Under the pieces are notes generated by a model that saw nothing but the letters and a program-made list of their open reading frames with translations, made no database searches and was not told the DNA's origin. A stretch of DNA of 37,458 nucleotides from Methanomicrobiales archaeon (GTDB lineage Archaea; Halobacteriota; Methanomicrobia; Methanomicrobiales; Methanospirillaceae), in contig JAAEET010000014.1 in assembly GCA_013415565.1 (NCBI GenBank), positions 1-37,458 on the forward strand, written 5' to 3'. Shown piece after piece: positions 35,604 through 37,458 of this stretch (the stretch's first letter is position 1; each line of letters begins with the position of its first letter). The position numbers and the translations under genes are program-made.

Positions 35604-37458
35604 ATGCGCCGTAGCGGAAAGATAATCATCCGTGGAATCGTCCAGGGCGTTGGTTTTCGTCCCTTTGTATACAGCACGGCAAAGGAGTACGGCATCTCCG
35701 GGTGGGTCAAGAACCTCGGAAGTGAGGTCGAGATCTGCGCGGAGGGTGATCGTTTTGAAGATTTTCTCCAGGCCGTAGGAAACGGTCCCCCACTTTCCCG
35801 CATCGACAGTATTGAGGTACTCCCGTCCCACGACTCCTGTAACCAGGAATTTGTTATCCTTCAAAGCAGCCGCGGTGCGCTGTCGGGCATGATCCCCCCT
35901 GACATCGCCACCTGCGATGAGTGCCTTGCCGACATCTCCACCCCGGGAGGGAGATACGAGGGGTACTGGGCCACCTCCTGCGTCAACTGCGGTCCCCGCT
36001 ACAGTATCATCTCCGATCTCCCCTATGACCGGGAACGGACTTCCATGGATCGGTTCCATCCATGCCCGTCGTGCAGCCGGGAATACCAGGATCCTTCCTG
36101 CAGGAGGCATCATGCTCAGACGATCGCCTGCCCGGATTGTGGTCCTGTTCTGCGGCTCTTTGATACAAGCGGGAATGACGTGGAGTGTGGGGATGTCATC
36201 CGGGAGACCGCCATGCTCCTCGATAGCGGTTCAATCGTGGCCATCCGTGGCATCGGAGGCTTCCACCTTGCCTGTAGTGAAGATTCCGCAGGGGAGCTGA
36301 AGAGCAGGCTCGGGCGCTCTGAACAACCGTTCGCGATCATGATCAGGCCCGGGTATGTTGAGCGGATCGCGAGGGTCTCTGCAGCCGAACGCCTGATGCT
36401 GGAGAGCCTGGAGCGGCCGATCGTGGTGCTCGAGAAACGCGATCCCTCCGCCCACCCGGATATCAGCAATCTGCACACTATCGGCTGCATGCTCCCCTAT
36501 TCAGGACTGCAGTATCTCCTCTTCTCCCATCTCAGGGCCCCGCTGCTGATCATGACCAGTGCAAATATGCCGGGATACCCGATGATCACCGATATCGATC
36601 AGGCGATGGCGAAGCTCAACCGAGATGTTGATTTTTTTCTCACGCATGACCGGCGCATCGTGAACCGGTGCGACGACTCTGTGGTCCGGGACGGCTACAT
36701 CATCCGGCTCTCCCGGGGAATGGCTCCGAAAAGGATTTCCATCGACCTCGGATCTTCTGCAATCCTTGCAGTGGGGCCGGAACTGAATTCAAATACCACA
36801 CTATACCGGAACGGTTACTGCACGATCTCCCCCCATGTCGGCAATGTCAGGAATCCCCGGACCTACGACTACCTGAAAGAGACCATCGGGAACCTGGGAC
36901 GACTGCTCGGTAGTCGATACGATATCATCGCCCACGATGCACATCCCCAGTTTCTCTCTACCCGCTTCGCACGGGAGCTTGCGGAAACCACGGGGGCGAA
37001 GCTCGTGCCGGTCCAGCATCACCGGGCTCATGTCGCCGCATCAACGACCGAGCCCTGCATCGGGATAACCATCGATGGTGTCGGGTATGGTGACGACGGG
37101 ACGGTCTGGGGCGGAGAGGTCTTTGCCGGGCAGGTGCCCGACCTCGAACGGGTCGCCCACCTTGAAGTTGTTCCGATGCCGGGGGGAGATCTCGCAACCA
37201 CCTACCCGGAACGGATGCTCTACGGTATCCTTCCTGAAGCTGATGTGCAGGAGGTCCTCGCATCACGGGGGTGGACAGATGTGGAGCTCGATATCCTCGA
37301 CATCCAGCTCTCCCAGGGGGTGAACGTGGCACAGACCAGCAGCACCGGGAGGGTACTCGATGCAGTTTCCGCACTCCTCGGGGTGTGCCGGGAGAAGACG
37401 TATGACGGGGAACCGGCCATGAAACTCGAGTCGGCAGCGGTGACCGGGAAACCGCGGG
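35604..37458 (+). CDS. hypF: Carbamoyltransferase HypF ([NiFe]-hydrogenase maturation), truncated by window end
   Basis: Own translation from ATG 35604: MRRSGKIIIRGIVQGVGFRPFVYSTAKEYGISGWVKNLGSEVEI (acylphosphatase domain), two CxxC zinc fingers (CDECLAD..CVNCGPRYS, CPSC..CPDCGP), YrdC-like segment, QHHRAHVAA; open to 37458 with no stop. Confidence 0.95.
   Translation, partial: MRRSGKIIIRGIVQGVGFRPFVYSTAKEYGISGWVKNLGSEVEICAEGDRFEDFLQAVGNGPPLSRIDSIEVLPSHDSCNQEFVILQSSRGALSGMIPPDIATCDECLADISTPGGRYEGYWATSCVNCGPRYSIISDLPYDRERTSMDRFHPCPSCSREYQDPSCRRHHAQTIACPDCGPVLRLFDTSGNDVECGDVIRETAMLLDSGSIVAIRGIGGFHLACSEDSAGELKSRLGRSEQPFAIMIRPGYVERIARVSAAERLMLESLERPIVVLEKRDPSAHPDISNLHTIGCMLPYSGLQYLLFSHLRAPLLIMTSANMPGYPMITDIDQAMAKLNRDVDFFLTHDRRIVNRCDDSVVRDGYIIRLSRGMAPKRISIDLGSSAILAVGPELNSNTTLYRNGYCTISPHVGNVRNPRTYDYLKETIGNLGRLLGSRYDIIAHDAHPQFLSTRFARELAETTGAKLVPVQHHRAHVAASTTEPCIGITIDGVGYGDDGTVWGGEVFAGQVPDLERVAHLEVVPMPGGDLATTYPERMLYGILPEADVQEVLASRGWTDVELDILDIQLSQGVNVAQTSSTGRVLDAVSALLGVCREKTYDGEPAMKLESAAVTGKPR

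Overview
The window looks like a chromosomal segment of a methanogenic euryarchaeon, probably Methanomicrobiales. The lineage call rests on a methanogen-type class-2 SerRS, the Mmp10 McrA-arginine methylase, a DUF3821 surface protein and an HTH_10 regulator. It is mostly ordinary core and accessory genes: P-type ATPase, SagB-type oxidoreductase + UbiA pair, YaaH acetate transporter, PEP-mutase/ICL-family lyase, large DUF3821 surface protein, macro-domain protein, PflX-like radical SAM, ICMT-like methyltransferase, HTH_10 regulator, KatG, NTF2-like protein, tRNA-Thr(TGT), lipoprotein, caspase-fold-like protein, MJ1316/DUF504 protein, AlkD-like protein and APC permease. These are followed by an information-processing block (mmp10, rps15, RecJ-like/GAN, pcc1, serS2, rps3ae, apgM), an HTH-HTH-Ski2-like helicase operon, and a 5'-complete hypF that runs off the right edge and is absent from the ORF track. 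The observations I would check first are: (i) a lone caspase-hemoglobinase-fold-like protein with an apparent His75/Cys122 dyad; (ii) imperfect duplicated blocks that include the tRNA-Thr 3' end and bracket a small NTF2-like cassette; (iii) a structured 5' leader or small RNA upstream of rps15, with TATA box, two hairpins and a U-tract; (iv) an unannotated decayed reading frame with one in-frame TAG. I found no CRISPR array, transposase, integrase or convincing new multigene defence system. All product calls come from reading the translations; no searches were run.
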